From Anthostomella pinea (taxonomy: Eukaryota > Ascomycota > Sordariomycetes > Xylariales > Xylariaceae): 64,000 nucleotides of DNA. The notes under the pieces were generated by a model. It was not told the DNA's origin and did not search any database. It saw only the letters and a list, made by a program, of their open reading frames with translations. How positions within the stretch are numbered: the first letter of the stretch is position 1; each line of letters begins with the position of its first letter. Positions 10,768-22,585 of this stretch are shown here, piece after piece. A program made the position numbers and the translations under genes. The stretch is taken from positions 2,666,001 to 2,730,000 of the forward strand of contig CAUWAG010000003.1 in assembly GCA_963556695.1 (NCBI GenBank), written 5' to 3'.

Positions 10768-13700
10768 GTGCGACCACCCACACCGCGCAATCTTCGCTTG
10801 TCAGTCTGTTGTTGGTTGGTGATCCGGCTCACCATCTGGTTGCTTCTTCCCACACATGCATTCTTCCGCCTTTTGTTGCTGGTGATGCCCTTGCCAGGCT
10901 CGGCCGGCTGCGAGTTGGCCCCGTTGCACCGTTCGGACCCTTGGTACCCCGTCGCTAGGTTGGTCGCTTTGTGTGCGCTGCTGCTGCCATGGCTGGCTGC
11001 TTCTGTAGAGGCGATGCGCCCGAGTCGCATTGCCGAGCTGCGCCAGGACACGGTCGACATGTTCTATCATGGCTTTAATAACTACATGAACATCGCCTTT
11101 CCCGAAGATGAGGTATGCACCGTCGTGGGCGCAACCCGTGCGTAGATTATGCAGTAGCTTATGTATTACCAGTTACGGCCTGTGTCGTGTATTCCCTTGA
11201 CCCGCGATCCAATCAACCCAAGAAATGTCGAGCTCAATGACGTCCTCGGCAACTACTCCTTGACCCTCATCGATAGCCTTTCCACCCTCGCCATCCTTGC
11301 ATCTGCGCCGCCCGACAGTAGAGACACCGGTCCAAAGGCATTAAGGGACTTCCAAGAGGGCGTAGCCGCGTTGGTCGTGCAGTATGGCGATGGACGGCAC
11401 GGCCCGACAGGTCAGGGGGCGCGAGGGCGAGGTTTCGATGTTGACAGCAAGGTGCAGGTCTTCGAGACTGTGATACGGGGTGTTGGTGGGCTGCTGAGCG
11501 CACACCTCTTCGCTGTCGGGGAACTGCCGATCTCTGGGTACGATCCGCAGAGAACCAACATCGATGTCGAGCAGCACCCAATCGCCTGGCCCAATGGCTT
11601 CAAATACGATGGCCAGCTGCTGCGGCTTGCCCTCGACCTGGCCCAGCGCTTGCTTCCGGCCTTTTACACACAGACCGGCATGCCGTATCCCCGGGTCAAT
11701 CTCCGTCACGGTATACCCTTCTACCTGAATTCGCCCTTGCATAATAACATCAGCTTGGATCCGGATCAAGCCCAAGACACCGCCGAGATCACGGAAACGT
11801 GTAGCGCCGGTGCTGGAAGCCTAGTCCTCGAGTTCACCGTGCTAAGTCGTCTCACGGGAGATACGAGGTTCGAGCAAGCTGCCAAACGAGCTTTCTGGGC
11901 TGTCTGGTCTAGAAGAAGCAATATCGGACTCATTGGTGCCGGTGTAGATGCCGAGGCAGGACACTGGATCGGAGGCTTCTCTGGCATCGGTGCAGGAATC
12001 GATAGCTTTTTTGAATATGCCCTCAAGACCCATATCTTGCTTTCGGGCCACGAGTTGCCAAACTTGACAATCCCTCATACGGCCCCCTATGGTAGCTGGC
12101 TCGACCCCAACCAGCTGTACCAGCCACTTTCAGAGCAAGACAACTCCCCTGATTCGTTTCTCGACGCGTGGCACCACGCTCACGCTGCTATCAAACGACA
12201 TCTCTACTCCGGGGTGCATCACCCACATTACGTCAATGCGCATATATCCACCGGCTCCCCCCAGGCATACTGGATCGACAGCTTAGGCGCGTATTACTCT
12301 GGCCTGTTAGCACTCGCTGGTGAGCTAGACGAAGCCATCGAAACTCATTTGCTATATACGGCATTGTGGACTCGGTACTCGGCTTTGCCGGAGCGTTGGT
12401 CTGTTCGTGATGGCACTGTCGAGGGCGGCCTTGGATGGTGGCCTGGCCGACCTGAGTTTATCGAGTCCACGTATCACCTGTATCGTGCTACTCGAGACCC
12501 CTGGTATTTATATTCTGGCGAGATGGTTCTGCGAGACATCATCAGGCGTTGTCGGACGGAGTGTGGCTGGTCTGGCCTCCAAGACGTACGCACGGGTGAG
12601 ATGAGTGACCGCATGGAGAGCTTTTTCTTAGGAGAGACGGCGAAATACCTCTATCTGCTGTTTGATTCTGAACATCCTCTGAACAATCTTGACGCCGCTT
12701 ACGTCTTTACTACGGAAGGGCACCCATTGATCATCCCTCACAAGAATGTAGGCCAGCGACCTCGAAAGCCACCGGTCGAGAAGGCGGTTCAACCCCACTA
12801 CAAGGACAACTTCACAAATACCTGTCCCGTACCTCCGGTTCTTCCACCACTGTCCGGCTCGGCGACCGCTGCGAGACCAGACCTGTACAACGCAGCGACC
12901 TTGATCCGGCTTCATCAGGTGCCCAATATTCACAGTGATTCAGATATCACTGCACAGCTAGAGCAATCTGGCTCGAGGGAGAAGCAGGCGAACAAGCCCA
13001 GAGAAAACCACACATATTTCCCCTGGACGCTACCACCGTCTATGTTACCGAGTGACGGAGTTTGCTCTGTTTCGAAACAGGTACATACTTCGGTGATCGA
13101 GTTTCCCTCAAATACCCAGCAGTCCGTAGGGAGTGCTTTCAACCTCATGTTTGGTGGGCACAACCTTGTCCGTATGGGAAGCGAAGGCATTGCGATCAAC
13201 AGTCTCTCTGGTTTGAAGCTTGCCCTTGTTATGGAAGAACCGCCCGAAACGTCCGAAAGAGCTTGGCGTATCAGCAGCATTGGGAACTTGGTGTTGGGGA
13301 GAGATGAGAAGGTCTTCATCACTCGCGATGTGCTCGCAGACATTGCGGATCCCTTGTTCCACCGTGTGCGCGACTCGGTCCTTGTCGACATCCTTCTACA
13401 AACCAAAGCTCGGGAACCGGTGCAGGACCACAACTTGACATCGGCGGTTCCAGAGCCTTCTCTGGAGTCACAGCCCACCATCGATATCCAGGAGGCTAGT
13501 CTCAGTGCTACGAACTTATTCAACTCGCTCTTACACCAAATCACATCCGCTTTGCGCGAACCAGCCACAACTGTCGGCCCCGAACCGGCACCCAAACCAG
13601 ATTACTTATATACAGAAATGCCGGCAATCACTCCTGTCGGCGTTGGCGTCGCCCCGCTTCCAGATGTTCGCGAAGCCCCCAACCCACATAGGAACCCGCA

Positions 13701-14139
13701 GGTTGAGTCGCTCTCCTGGAAGCTGATCTACTTTGCTGACCAGGCTTGTGAGGCCAAGCTACCCGACATCGCCGCCAAGAATCATCACGTAATCGTGATG
13801 CGCCGTGGCGGGTGTTCGTTCTCGGAGAAGCTGGCCAACATCCCCTCTTTCGCACCACACAGGAACGCGCTACAGCTCGTCATCGTCGTGTCGGACGACA
13901 GAGACGCACTGAGCGAGGGCGAGGAGGACACCTGGGGCTTCAACTTCATCCGGCCGCTCCTCGACGAGCCCCAGAGGACCCGCGCCGGTGTAACGAGACA
14001 CCACCCGATCTCCATGCTGATGGTGGGTGGCGGGGAGGACGCGTACGAGCTGCTGAAGACGGCCAAGAGCCTGGGCTTGCGGAGGAGATACCATGTCGAG
14101 AGCCAGGGGCTGAACATCAACAACCTGGTTGTGCTGTGA
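10768..14139 (+). CDS. MNL1: ER degradation-enhancing alpha-mannosidase (EDEM/Mnl1 type, GH47) with C-terminal PA domain
   Basis: Two exons (10768-11112 and 11173-14139; 60-nt phase-0 intron, donor GTATGC, acceptor CCAG) give up to 1103 residues. Family members trim mannose from misfolded glycoproteins in the ER lumen to mark them for ERAD. A hydrophobic signal segment (VARLVALCALLLPWLAASVEA) precedes the GH47 start MRPSRIAELRQDTVDMFYHG near residue 83. GH47 landmarks follow in order: LNDVLGNYSLTLIDSLSTLA, a TCSAGAGSLVLEF block, the acidic RPEFIEST near 541, and FTTEGHPL near 627, which carries the Ca2+-binding Thr. A protease-associated domain spans about 965-1075, as in fungal Mnl1 and EDEM3. 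No HDEL-type tail is seen. The start is uncertain: ATG 10885 would remove 39 residues and leave a cleaner signal peptide. Homology is clear; the precise substrate is inferred. Confidence 0.93.
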
Positions 14140-16641
14140 TGTTACTGTGAGAGTGTGGGTGATAGTGTTCGTGTTATGAGTATATATGCATGCATTGGAC
14201 AGCGGGATGGCATGAGTGGCGCACGCGGTGTTTGTTTCTGGGTTATTGCGGTTTGAACTGGAGCATTTAGATCTCGGCGTCGCCGTACCTATGTATACGC
14301 ACAATCTCGAGCACCTCAATCGATACGTGGTGTGTTACCTTCTATGTGTTTGTGGCTCACATGCTATCATTAGCTGTTCGCTGAGCGGCTTCGGATTAAT
14401 GAGGAAGTCGACGTTGGATCACGGAAGCCGGGGTAGCGCAAGGTCAGACAACGCTCTGTGAGTTGTCTCCTCACGAGTTGTCCCCCATCTGCTAGATGTT
14501 GTCGTCACCTTAGCTAGCATGTTGCTGACTTGTCATAAGCCCTACGAGCACTGGGGCAGTCGGCGCGTCCTCGGACCACTGCACTTCCCGGACTTCCTTG
14601 CGGCTTCTTCCCCTGACTTAAACGGGAAGCGGCATTCTCGTCGAGGGCATTCCTCTTCGGGCAATTTAGAAACTTCGATTGATGCCTTGGTCGCCTGAAA
14701 CCAATCGGGTAGTACTGGCAGTCAAGGCTGACGGTGTGACTCGGGTGGTGTCACGACTCGGTACGCTGTGTTAGGGGGAAAGGCCCTGCGCCGTGTCCGT
14801 GTCGGTATGACGCTCTACTTCCGGACTCCGTGGTGAGGCGGCGTTATGTTTCATTGTGCTTCTGTGAGAAATGTTCTGGCGTCAAAAAAAATATCATCAC
14901 AAGCCGTCCACCATACACCTGCAGCCGAACAAAGAACCTCGATCAATCTATGCGGCAGAAGACGCACGCTCAACCGGCAAACTACAATATACCCAAAGCC
15001 GCCGCAACTCACCCAACGGGTTCGCAGCCGGGATCATACGGGTAATCCTGCCATGTGCGGCTGGATGCGCCGGCACGCGCGGATTATATTGCTGCGTCCT
15101 GTAGGCAGGCTTCCGGAAGGCAACGTGCAGGCGGGCGGGATGCGAACCTGGCGCCGAGTTCACGTGGTGTGCCCCTGGACACCGCAGTATGCTGCGTTCG
15201 CTACCTGCAGCTATTCGTTCACCGCATCGTTGATGCGAGGTAGGAAGGGCTCCATACTTGCGTGATAAGTTGAGGGCAATAGGCGGCGCTTGGTGTCTGG
15301 TTTCTTGGTACGGATCTTGCGATTTGGCTCTGGAGATGAACTCATCGCCGGGGCTGGGGTGTGGAAGTCGGCGCCAACCTCTCCTGCAAAGCCAGTGAAA
15401 TAATTCCCTGGTCAACGCGGGCGGCCGAGCCCACTTGATCCCGCTTCCGGCGGAAGCCATGGCGAGCACAAGCACCCTTGCCATGTCCTATCTTGGTTAC
15501 CGCCCGTCGCCTCTGAGCTCTAGGCTCCAAAGCATGCTTCTTCTCGTCAAACTTTTACGCACCGAACTAAATCCCACCCTCTAAAGCATGAGCGCAGGTT
15601 GATCTCTATGGCATATTTCCTCCTCTCTAGGCTGTTGAAGCTCAACCCTTGTGACGAAGAGCCTCTGGATGACGACCTCTCCACGCTGCCTTCCGCCCAT
15701 GACCACGAGGTTCAGCCAATCAGAGGGCCCGTGTGCTGCGTTCATCTTTATCGTGACGGCATTATGTGTCGAAGTCATCGTGACGGCCCTAGGGCCATAC
15801 TGATTCTTCGGGCAAGATATTACTCGATAGAACAGCATCTATGACATAAGAACACGGCTCTCAAACTATGGTAAAGAGACCTCGGAATATCTAAAGCCAT
15901 GTCGGTTCAAGGCGAAATGTCACGGATTCCATAGCTCTGAAGGCTGACTGATGGCTCCAGTCCGGTCACCATGCACCCCCCTTTCCCACACACTCTTTCG
16001 CCCATCTCCGCATCTGCTCCGAGCTCGTCTTCGGAAATGCCTGCTACCCAATACCACACGAGCCATGTATGAGCATGCACAATGGCGTCCATTGAACACA
16101 GCTGCAGGGCCCGTCCCACAATGCATCCCGGGCATGGGGATTCTGCATCACCTCGCCCATTGTCCCGAGGGTTGACTGTGACCCAATAGCCGCTTAGGGC
16201 ATATCTATCACGGGCTGCACAGCCAGAATAAAGTCTTCCCTCGCCTCGATCTCTTCCCTGGTTGTGATAGTTTACCGCTCGACGCCCTATTGCTTTGCAT
16301 CCCATCTTTGTCCGTGTCACTGGCCCCGATCAGAGACGCCTCCTCACCCAGCGTCACCTTACTCATCAGCGCCGCCCCGGCAGCTCTTCGGGGTCTTCCG
16401 ACTTTTCAGTAGTCTTCAGTATCTGTCAGTCCTGACTTTGGTGTTTGTCCTACCCTCGACCTCACCCCCTGAGTGTGGACGCTACTCGGTACCGGCTACT
16501 TAAAGCAGGGCTTCGCAATCCTTATACTGTTGCACTGCATCCCACTACCCACTACGAACCGATCCGAAGAACGGCTCATCACAGGTCGCCAGCAGACTTT
16601 TCTGATCTCATCTTTCATGTTGCTATCTCAATAATAGCATT
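14140..16641. other. Long intergenic region between mannosidase and permease genes
   Basis: No recognisable gene. The longest frame, on the - strand at 14948-15484 (178 residues), is rich in Arg, Pro, His and Ala, has no domain and no splice sites, and is probably chance. The final 250 bases, pyrimidine-rich, are the likely permease promoter. Confidence 0.45.
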
Positions 16642-18388
16642 ATGCCGCTTTCCGATAACAGTCATCAAGTTCAAAACGGGCACAGCTCGGAGAGCAGGTC
16701 CGGGAGGGACCTCGAAGTCGGACATGTCGATGACGGCAACGCAGTTCACAAGGAGGCCTTCGTCTCGGGCCCTTTGCTCTATTCTAGGGTCCGGGCGCTG
16801 GCCGGAAGTCTCGGCGTGGAGCAACGGGGTATCGAGCGCGTCCCGGACGACGAGAGGACGGACTCTAGTATGAGCCAAGTCGGGACTCTGGTAAGACCAT
16901 ACCTAACTACCCCTAGGCCCCCTCTCTGCTCTGATATATCAGACATAACCTGACTTGCGTGACAGTGGCTCTCGGCCAACATGGTCGTCTCGTCCTTCGC
17001 CATCGGCGCCCTCGCCATACCCATCTTCAAGCTCGGCTTCGTCGAAAGCGCTTTGACCATCATTTTCGTCAACCTCCTGGGGATCATGCCGGTCTGCTTC
17101 TTCTCGACGTTTGGTCCTCGCTTCGGCCTGCGCCAGATAGTGCTTTCGCGTTTCTACTTCGGCTACTACGGCGTGAAGTTAAGTAAGTAAAATAAGCCAC
17201 CCAGCTCGACCGAGCACACGATAATAGGGGAGGACGGTGACCGCCCGTTCTGACCTGAGTACTTATCGATCTACAGTCGCCCTCTTCAACATCCTAGCCT
17301 GTCTAGGCTGGTCCGCCGTAAACGCCATAGTAGGCGCGCAGCTCCTACACGCCATCAACCCCTCCGTGCCAGGCTGGGCCGGCATCCTCGTGCTAGCCTG
17401 CTCGACGCTCGCCGTCTGCACCTTCGGCTACCGCTTCGTGCACGCCTACGAGCGCTGGTCCTGGCTGCCCAGCCTCGCCGTCTTCCTCATCGTGCTCGGC
17501 ACGTTCGCGCGCTCGGGCGATTTTGTTAGTTTGCCCTCCCTCGCCACCAGGGGCAGCCCCGCCGCCGAGGCCGGCGCCGTGCTGTCCTTCGCCGCGTCCG
17601 TGTTCGGCTTCGCCACCGGCTGGACCGCCTACGCCGCTGATTATACTGTTTACCAGCCGGCCGACCGCGGCCGCGTCCCGGTGTTCCTGTGGACTTTTGT
17701 TGGGCTCTTCCTCCCGCTGTGCTTCACCGAGCTCCTCGGCGCCGCCGTCGCCACCGCCATCGCCAACCCGACCTTCAGCGCCGCCTACGCCAACGCCGGC
17801 GTCGGCGGCCTCCTCGCCCAGACGCTCGTCCCGCCCCTAGGCCACTTCGGCGACTTCTGTCTAGTCGTGCTCGCCCTGTCCATCGTCGCCAACAACTGCC
17901 CGAACGTGTACTCGGTAGCACTCTCACTACAGGTGCTGACACCCACACTCACAGAGCGCTACCATATACTGCGCCCCGCCTGGTGCGCCGTCGGCACCGC
18001 CGTCTACGTCGCCGTCGCCGTGCCGGGCTACTCGCACTTCGAATCCGCGCTCGAGAACTTCATGCTCGTCATCGGGTACTGGCTCGCCATCTACGAAGGG
18101 GTGGCACTAACAGAACACTTTGCGTTCCGCCGCGGGCTGGCGGGCTACTGCCCCGAGGATTATACGGACCCGAAACGGTTGCCGCCCGGGCTGGCGGCGC
18201 TGGGGGCGTTTGCGTTTGGGGTCGTGGGCGCGGTCGTGGGGATGGCGCAGGCTTGGTTCACGGGGCCCGTGGGCAGACTGTGTGGGGGCGAATTAGGGGG
18301 TGATGTTGGGTTTGAGCTTGCGTTTGCTTTTACGGCTGTTGCTTATTTGGGGTTGAGGACGTTGGAGAAGAGGTATTTAGGCCGGTAG
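16642..18388 (+). CDS. Purine-cytosine permease, NCS1 family (FCY2-like)
   Basis: Three exons (16642-16890, 16966-17182, 17277-18388) encode 525 residues. The introns are 75 nt (phase 0) and 94 nt (phase 1); splicing the second restores the conserved join GVKLIALFNILACLGWSAVN. Fungal members of this family are plasma-membrane proton symporters for cytosine, adenine, guanine or hypoxanthine. The first 80 residues are a charged cytosolic tail including GIERVPDDER. About twelve hydrophobic segments follow, with family landmarks WLSANMVVSSFAIGALAIP, the FGLRQIVLSRFYFGYYGVKL segment and GWTAYAADYTVYQPAD. Length matches yeast Fcy2 (about 530). It stands alone with no purine-metabolism neighbours. 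The exact substrate cannot be told from the sequence. Confidence 0.9.
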
Positions 18389-18606
18389 GCGTCTTGTTGT
18401 TGTACACCAGGTATCTATTTGGATAAGTCTCATGGCAGGCTTAGGCTTCCGGCACAGAGTCGGCCGGGTGTAGATTACCTACTTGCGATCACATAGACCT
18501 TGCATGATTACTTCTTAGAAACATTCTGGTACACTGAACCTCTAAAAGTCTGTGTATACACCTGCTTTAGCTCAGCTAACTTTAAAGGATGCATTTTTTT
18601 GTGAGT

Positions 18607-18679
18607 GGAATAAGCACTCTGGAATAAGCATAAAAATTGCCTGTTAGATCAGAGCTGCTCATTCCATGGTGCTTATTCC
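18607..18679. repeat. Fold-back repeat, copy A
   Basis: The left arm, GGAATAAGCA twice with three bases between, is mirrored by a right arm that reads as its reverse complement with about four differences (24-base arms). The whole is a 73-bp imperfect hairpin. The preceding text (ACACTGAACC, AAGTCT, TACACC from 18533) also recurs before copy B. Confidence 0.7.
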
Positions 18680-19025
18680 ACAACATAGATATCCTATCAA
18701 TGCCAAAGAGTTGATTGAGGCATGCCGTACGGAGACTCATGGGGGGAGAGGGGTGGCCGTACCTCAAGCGGTTCACTGTCCTCGCTGAAACTGTCACTTG
18801 TCCTGGATGATAAGGCTAGTATTTGCCCAGTTCCTTGCGTGCGAGGCATGCCCAGCTCGCCAGGTACGATACAGCTTGAAACAATCTCACCTACAATATA
18901 ACGTCTCATGGAAAAGCTTGAACAGTCCGATCAAATACTGCGGGCAGAGGTGGCTGCATGTACACTGAACCCTCACAAGTCTCCGTACACCACCCATCCA
19001 ACGAACACGGTAGATTCATCGAATT

Positions 19026-19099
19026 GGAATAGGCATACTGGAACAAGCATTCGAAATAGCGTATCAAACCAGAATTGCTTATTCCTGCCTGCTTATGCC
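19026..19099. repeat. Fold-back repeat, copy B
   Basis: This is a diverged direct copy of 18607-18679: GGAATAGGCA and GGAACAAGCA on the left, TGCTTATTCC and TGCTTATGCC on the right. Many differences from copy A are A/G or C/T transitions. Flanking text from about 18957 also matches the flank of copy A, so the duplicated unit is about 150 bp. It resembles a degenerate MITE pair, but no transposase or clear target duplication is visible. Confidence 0.65.
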
Positions 19100-19568
19100 A
19101 GTATTCTAAGTTTCTTACGTGTGGTCTAGATTCCTCTTAACACGGGAGGCACCCGAGCTGGCAAAAAGGCGAGTGGGGAAAGTGTCGAGTCACAGTCACA
19201 TTCCAAAGACAATCTTGCCTCATGTACCATGTGTACCATTTTATCTGCAACTAGTTTACGTGCAAAGTTATTCAAGTGAGAGTAACTACCTAAGGTATCA
19301 AAGGCCGTCCAGTCCAGGCTTCCAAGTGTACTTTTCCAGCCAAGAACGCCAGTTGACTACCCTATTGGTCATGCAGTGCTACCCTATCGAAATGAGCAAA
19401 ATAAATATAGTATAAGGCTCCAAGCGTTCGATTATGCAATGGTGTGCGCCGTGTCCAGTCCAACTGATGCGAACGAGGTTGCGGTCATGATTGGCCCCAG
19501 AGGCGGTGCGCTGAGGCAGACACAGGCCTTGCGAACCGTACTGTTGGTCGGCAGGCAGTCCGTGGTTC

Positions 19569-20279
19569 CTACTGGAATCTGCATCCGTCGACGCCCCCAT
19601 TTGCGTCGTCTTGCTGATCACCACGGTGGTTCCTGGCGTTTGATTCGCTGGCAGCATTTGATCCGTTGACCGTGCTTGATACGTTGACCGAGTTTGATGC
19701 GTTGGCCGTGTTTGAACGGCTGGCCGCGTTTGATCCTCCATTGATCCCATATCTAGCTGCAATCGCTGCTGAGGATCGCGTTCTTCTATAGCGGGCAAGA
19801 TCCTCAATCGAACCAGAAGAAAACTGGACATCTGTCGGATTGCGGTGAAGACGAGGAGAAATCTCACCACGAAATATGGGCGAGGGCGGGGAAGCAGGTG
19901 AGGGCGGAGCAGTAGCCGGGACATCAACCTCGCGTTCGATGCGTTCAGCTTCAGCAGCGATGCGTTCTGCCTCTCCATCATATATGGTACAGATCAAGAT
20001 TGTGAAAGATGCGCCGAGAAACAGCGCAATCAACTGCAGCTCATAGATCGTCACCAAAGCACCAACAAGCGTTTCACCATCTCCAGAGGATGATGATTCG
20101 TCGCGCTCATCATCGTCGCGCTCATCATCATCTCGGTCGCCTGTGCCATTAAGTTGATGGCTACTTCCGTTAGTACCGGTTGAAGGCACCGAGCCACTGC
20201 CCTGAGCAGTGTCTCCATGATCTTCGCCGATGTTCGCATGGTTCTGGCCAGAATTGGTGGGCGATGTACCGTTCGGCAT
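19569..20279 (-). CDS. Hypothetical low-complexity protein with one membrane segment
   Basis: A single uninterrupted frame of 236 residues starts at ATG 20279. Residues 1-65 are polar and rich in Ser, Thr, Asn, Gly and Asp, with a duplicated acidic DDDERD word. A strongly hydrophobic segment, about residues 70-98 (ALVTIYELQLIALFLGASF onward), could cross a membrane once. A Glu/Ala/Arg helix and a Pro/Ser stretch follow, and the last 70 residues repeat Ser-Asn-Thr/Ala words. It begins 99 bases after the PEX13 stop on the same strand, which leaves little room for a separate promoter. I do not recognise the family. Length, single frame and organised composition argue for a gene. Confidence 0.5.
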   Translation of the reverse strand: MPNGTSPTNSGQNHANIGEDHGDTAQGSGSVPSTGTNGSSHQLNGTGDRDDDERDDDERDESSSSGDGETLVGALVTIYELQLIALFLGASFTILICTIYDGEAERIAAEAERIEREVDVPATAPPSPASPPSPIFRGEISPRLHRNPTDVQFSSGSIEDLARYRRTRSSAAIAARYGINGGSNAASRSNTANASNSVNVSSTVNGSNAASESNARNHRGDQQDDANGGVDGCRFQ

Positions 20280-20378
20280 AGATGAGGCTTTGTTGATGCC
20301 AGTAGTAATGTAAACTTCGAGTTCCTTGAAGGGTTTGGCTAGTGCAGCTACCCAGTCTTCGGAATCAAGTTTATCTCC

Positions 20379-21762
20379 CTAAGAGTAAAACTGGGATTTC
20401 TGGAAGCTCTCAGCCGAGATATCGCCTGCCTTGCTCGTGATAACAGGTTCACTCGCACCGGCCTTGATCGCTGCGATGGGTTGACCGGGTCTTTTCGCAA
20501 GCTCTAGGAAGGTAGCAGGGAGATATCCAAGACGTCCATCTCGAGCTCTGCAGCGCCACCATTCGCTGTGGTTACCAAGTGGGTCACTTTTGCTTAGAAC
20601 AGCAATGAAGTCACCCTTCTTGACGGCCAGGTCGATCCCTTGAGTAGCGTTGCCAGCCTCAGGGGTGAAGTCGTACATGACTCGACAGAACTCCAGCTTG
20701 GTGGGATCCAATGGTGCATTCTGTCCTGCTGCTTCCATGCGCTTGCGCTCCTCCTCCTCTGCAGAAGCTGCCAGAGATCGGATCGCCTTGCTCATGAGAA
20801 AGGGCAGACCGAAGGCCGCAAGGATGAAGAATATGAGAGGCTTCTTGCTAGGCTTGGGTGGGCCATTTGGATTTGCTGGTGCCTGCCGTCCTTCAAATCG
20901 TGCAAACGCGGCAGGTGTCAGTGCTGTGGCATCCGCTGGCAGAGGTCGACCTGTGATTGTGGCAATCAAGGTGCGGATCCATCTTATCAAGGTGAATATG
21001 CCCAGCACCGAGCCGAGAGTATCACGCAGGTTCCCAAACTGCTCGGCAACAGACACCATGGCTATCATGCAGTCAGCAAATGAACTCAAGTGAGAGCACA
21101 CATCAAGTTCACACCGATTCACTTACCGAAGAAACTCGAGTGAGTCGCCATATACGTGCTTTCCAGCATCTGCGCGAAGCCGCCAAACGCTCCAACCACA
21201 CCTTCGAGCATCTGGAAGGTCGCCTGTGTACTATTGCTGAAGCGGTTGGTGAGGCTGTTTGGGTTGTTCGAGTCGTTCGGGTTCATGCCAGGCATTCCTC
21301 CGTACATGCCACCACCATACATGCCACCCATGCTACCGTAACCACCATAGCCACCGCCATACATGCTTCCCATACCACCCATGCCTCCCATACCACCCAT
21401 TCTGCTGTATGGCGAGGAGTACGGGGATGAGTAAGCGGGGTTGTATGGGTTATTTCCCACGCGACCGTAGGCGGATGCATTCTGGTTGACCACGGATGAC
21501 AGTGCATCGGGTCGAGGTGGAATAGCGGGTGACGTCGAGGCAGAATCGGCATTGCCAGCTCTAGGTGCAGTCATGGCATTCGATGTCGTTGACATCGGAG
21601 CACCGGTCGCTGTCGAGGTCACGCTAGGTGCAGTCATCGTAGCTGATAATTGTTCTGTTAGATCCCGACCGTGGCGCAAAGTCAAAGTGACAAGGAGGCC
21701 AACTTACCAGATCCCGCAGCCGTTGCACCGGAACGCTCCCAAGGCTTGGGTGGCGAGGCCAT
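20379..21762 (-). CDS. PEX13: Peroxisomal membrane protein PEX13 (peroxin-13)
   Basis: Three exons on the - strand (21762-21708, 21642-21127, 21061-20379) encode 417 residues. Both introns are 65 nt, with GTAAGT donors and CTAAC or CTGAC branch sites. The protein starts MASPPKPWERSGA, typical of Pex13. It has a Ser/Thr/Pro-rich stretch, then Gly/Met/Tyr repeats (MGGMGGMGGMGSMYGGGYGG region, about residues 110-145), the Pex13 N domain with membrane segments, and an SH3 domain at about 313-376 (FCRVMYDF to YLPATFLEL). Pex13 forms the peroxisomal docking complex with Pex14 and Pex17, receives Pex5 with its cargo, and its SH3 binds Pex14 and Pex5. For the first intron a nearer AG at 21656-21655 would also keep frame, but the CTAAC branch site favours the one used. 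Nothing suggests damage. Confidence 0.93.
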
Positions 21763-22585
21763 CGCGGTGATGCTTTGGACTTGTAGATGGGAAGAAAGCC
21801 GGTGATGACGCGATGCAGATTGGCAGGTATTCGAGAAAACTGTGAATTGGACACAAAGTTTGTTACCAAGCGTGCGAATAGTCCAACGGTCGCGATCAGT
21901 CGGTCGCAAGCCTCACAGCCACCGAAGCTTGATCTCCCGCTGGCACCAGTCCAAACACGTCTTCGGGGATGTAAAGGAATGGGATAAGGAGTATGCAATA
22001 ACGATTCAAACGACGGCCGATCTCTGAGCACGAGACAGGCTCAGACTGGAGATGATGACACAGGTGTCTAGCCTGCCGGTTGGTTGGTGTCAGCGCATCT
22101 GGTAGATCTGCCGATGCTTGTGAATGTTGGGATGCGGAGTGTGCAGAAGGCAGAGGCTGAAGAGGAACCTCGGCTTTGGATGATTAAATCAGACTGACGC
22201 CCGTGGCGGACTGAGGCACGCGGATTCCCGTCCGCCACGTTCGCTTAGTTGTATATCGACTTCGTCTAAGCGCATATTCGGTTTACTTCATAGAGTTCTC
22301 CAAGATAAGCTTATATCCGATTATAGCGAGACATCGGGGTAATCATCAGTGTCAGTTCAAGTGCCCCGCAGTTGAAAGGAGGTAGACTTCACAAATATCC
22401 TTGAGTAGCCGACAGTGTTTTTCAAATAGCGAGAGGCAATGAATGTTAGCAGGTACTTTTACATTCACAGTCTCATTCAAACAAGGGTCGTTGACATTCA
22501 GTATCACTCGGAAAGTAGGATTTGGCACAACGGCTGCCAATGCCAGAGGAATCTCATCTTGAGGTCAACTACCAAGTAAAATATC
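21763..22585. other. Intergenic region upstream of PEX13
   Basis: It contains the PEX13 promoter (next to 21762) and, at its far end, the 3' region of the aquaglyceroporin gene. Small open frames here have no family resemblance. Confidence 0.5.

Larger units (their letters stand above)
18389..19568. other. Convergent intergenic region with a duplicated fold-back repeat
   Basis: This stretch lies between the 3' ends of the + strand permease gene and a - strand gene. It has no gene of its own but contains two diverged copies of a roughly 150-bp sequence, starting near 18530 and 18955, each ending in a small fold-back listed separately. Confidence 0.6.

Noticed and set aside
12930..13595. A 221-codon - strand frame
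   Set aside because: Shadow of the mannosidase exon on the opposite strand.
14948..15484. A 178-codon - strand frame in the mannosidase-permease gap
   Set aside because: Arg/Pro/His-rich random-like composition, no splice sites, no domain.
16642..18388. Secondary-metabolite cluster from the permease, NmrA-like and aquaporin genes
   Set aside because: No polyketide, peptide-synthetase or terpene enzyme and no pathway logic; the genes are kilobases apart and on both strands.
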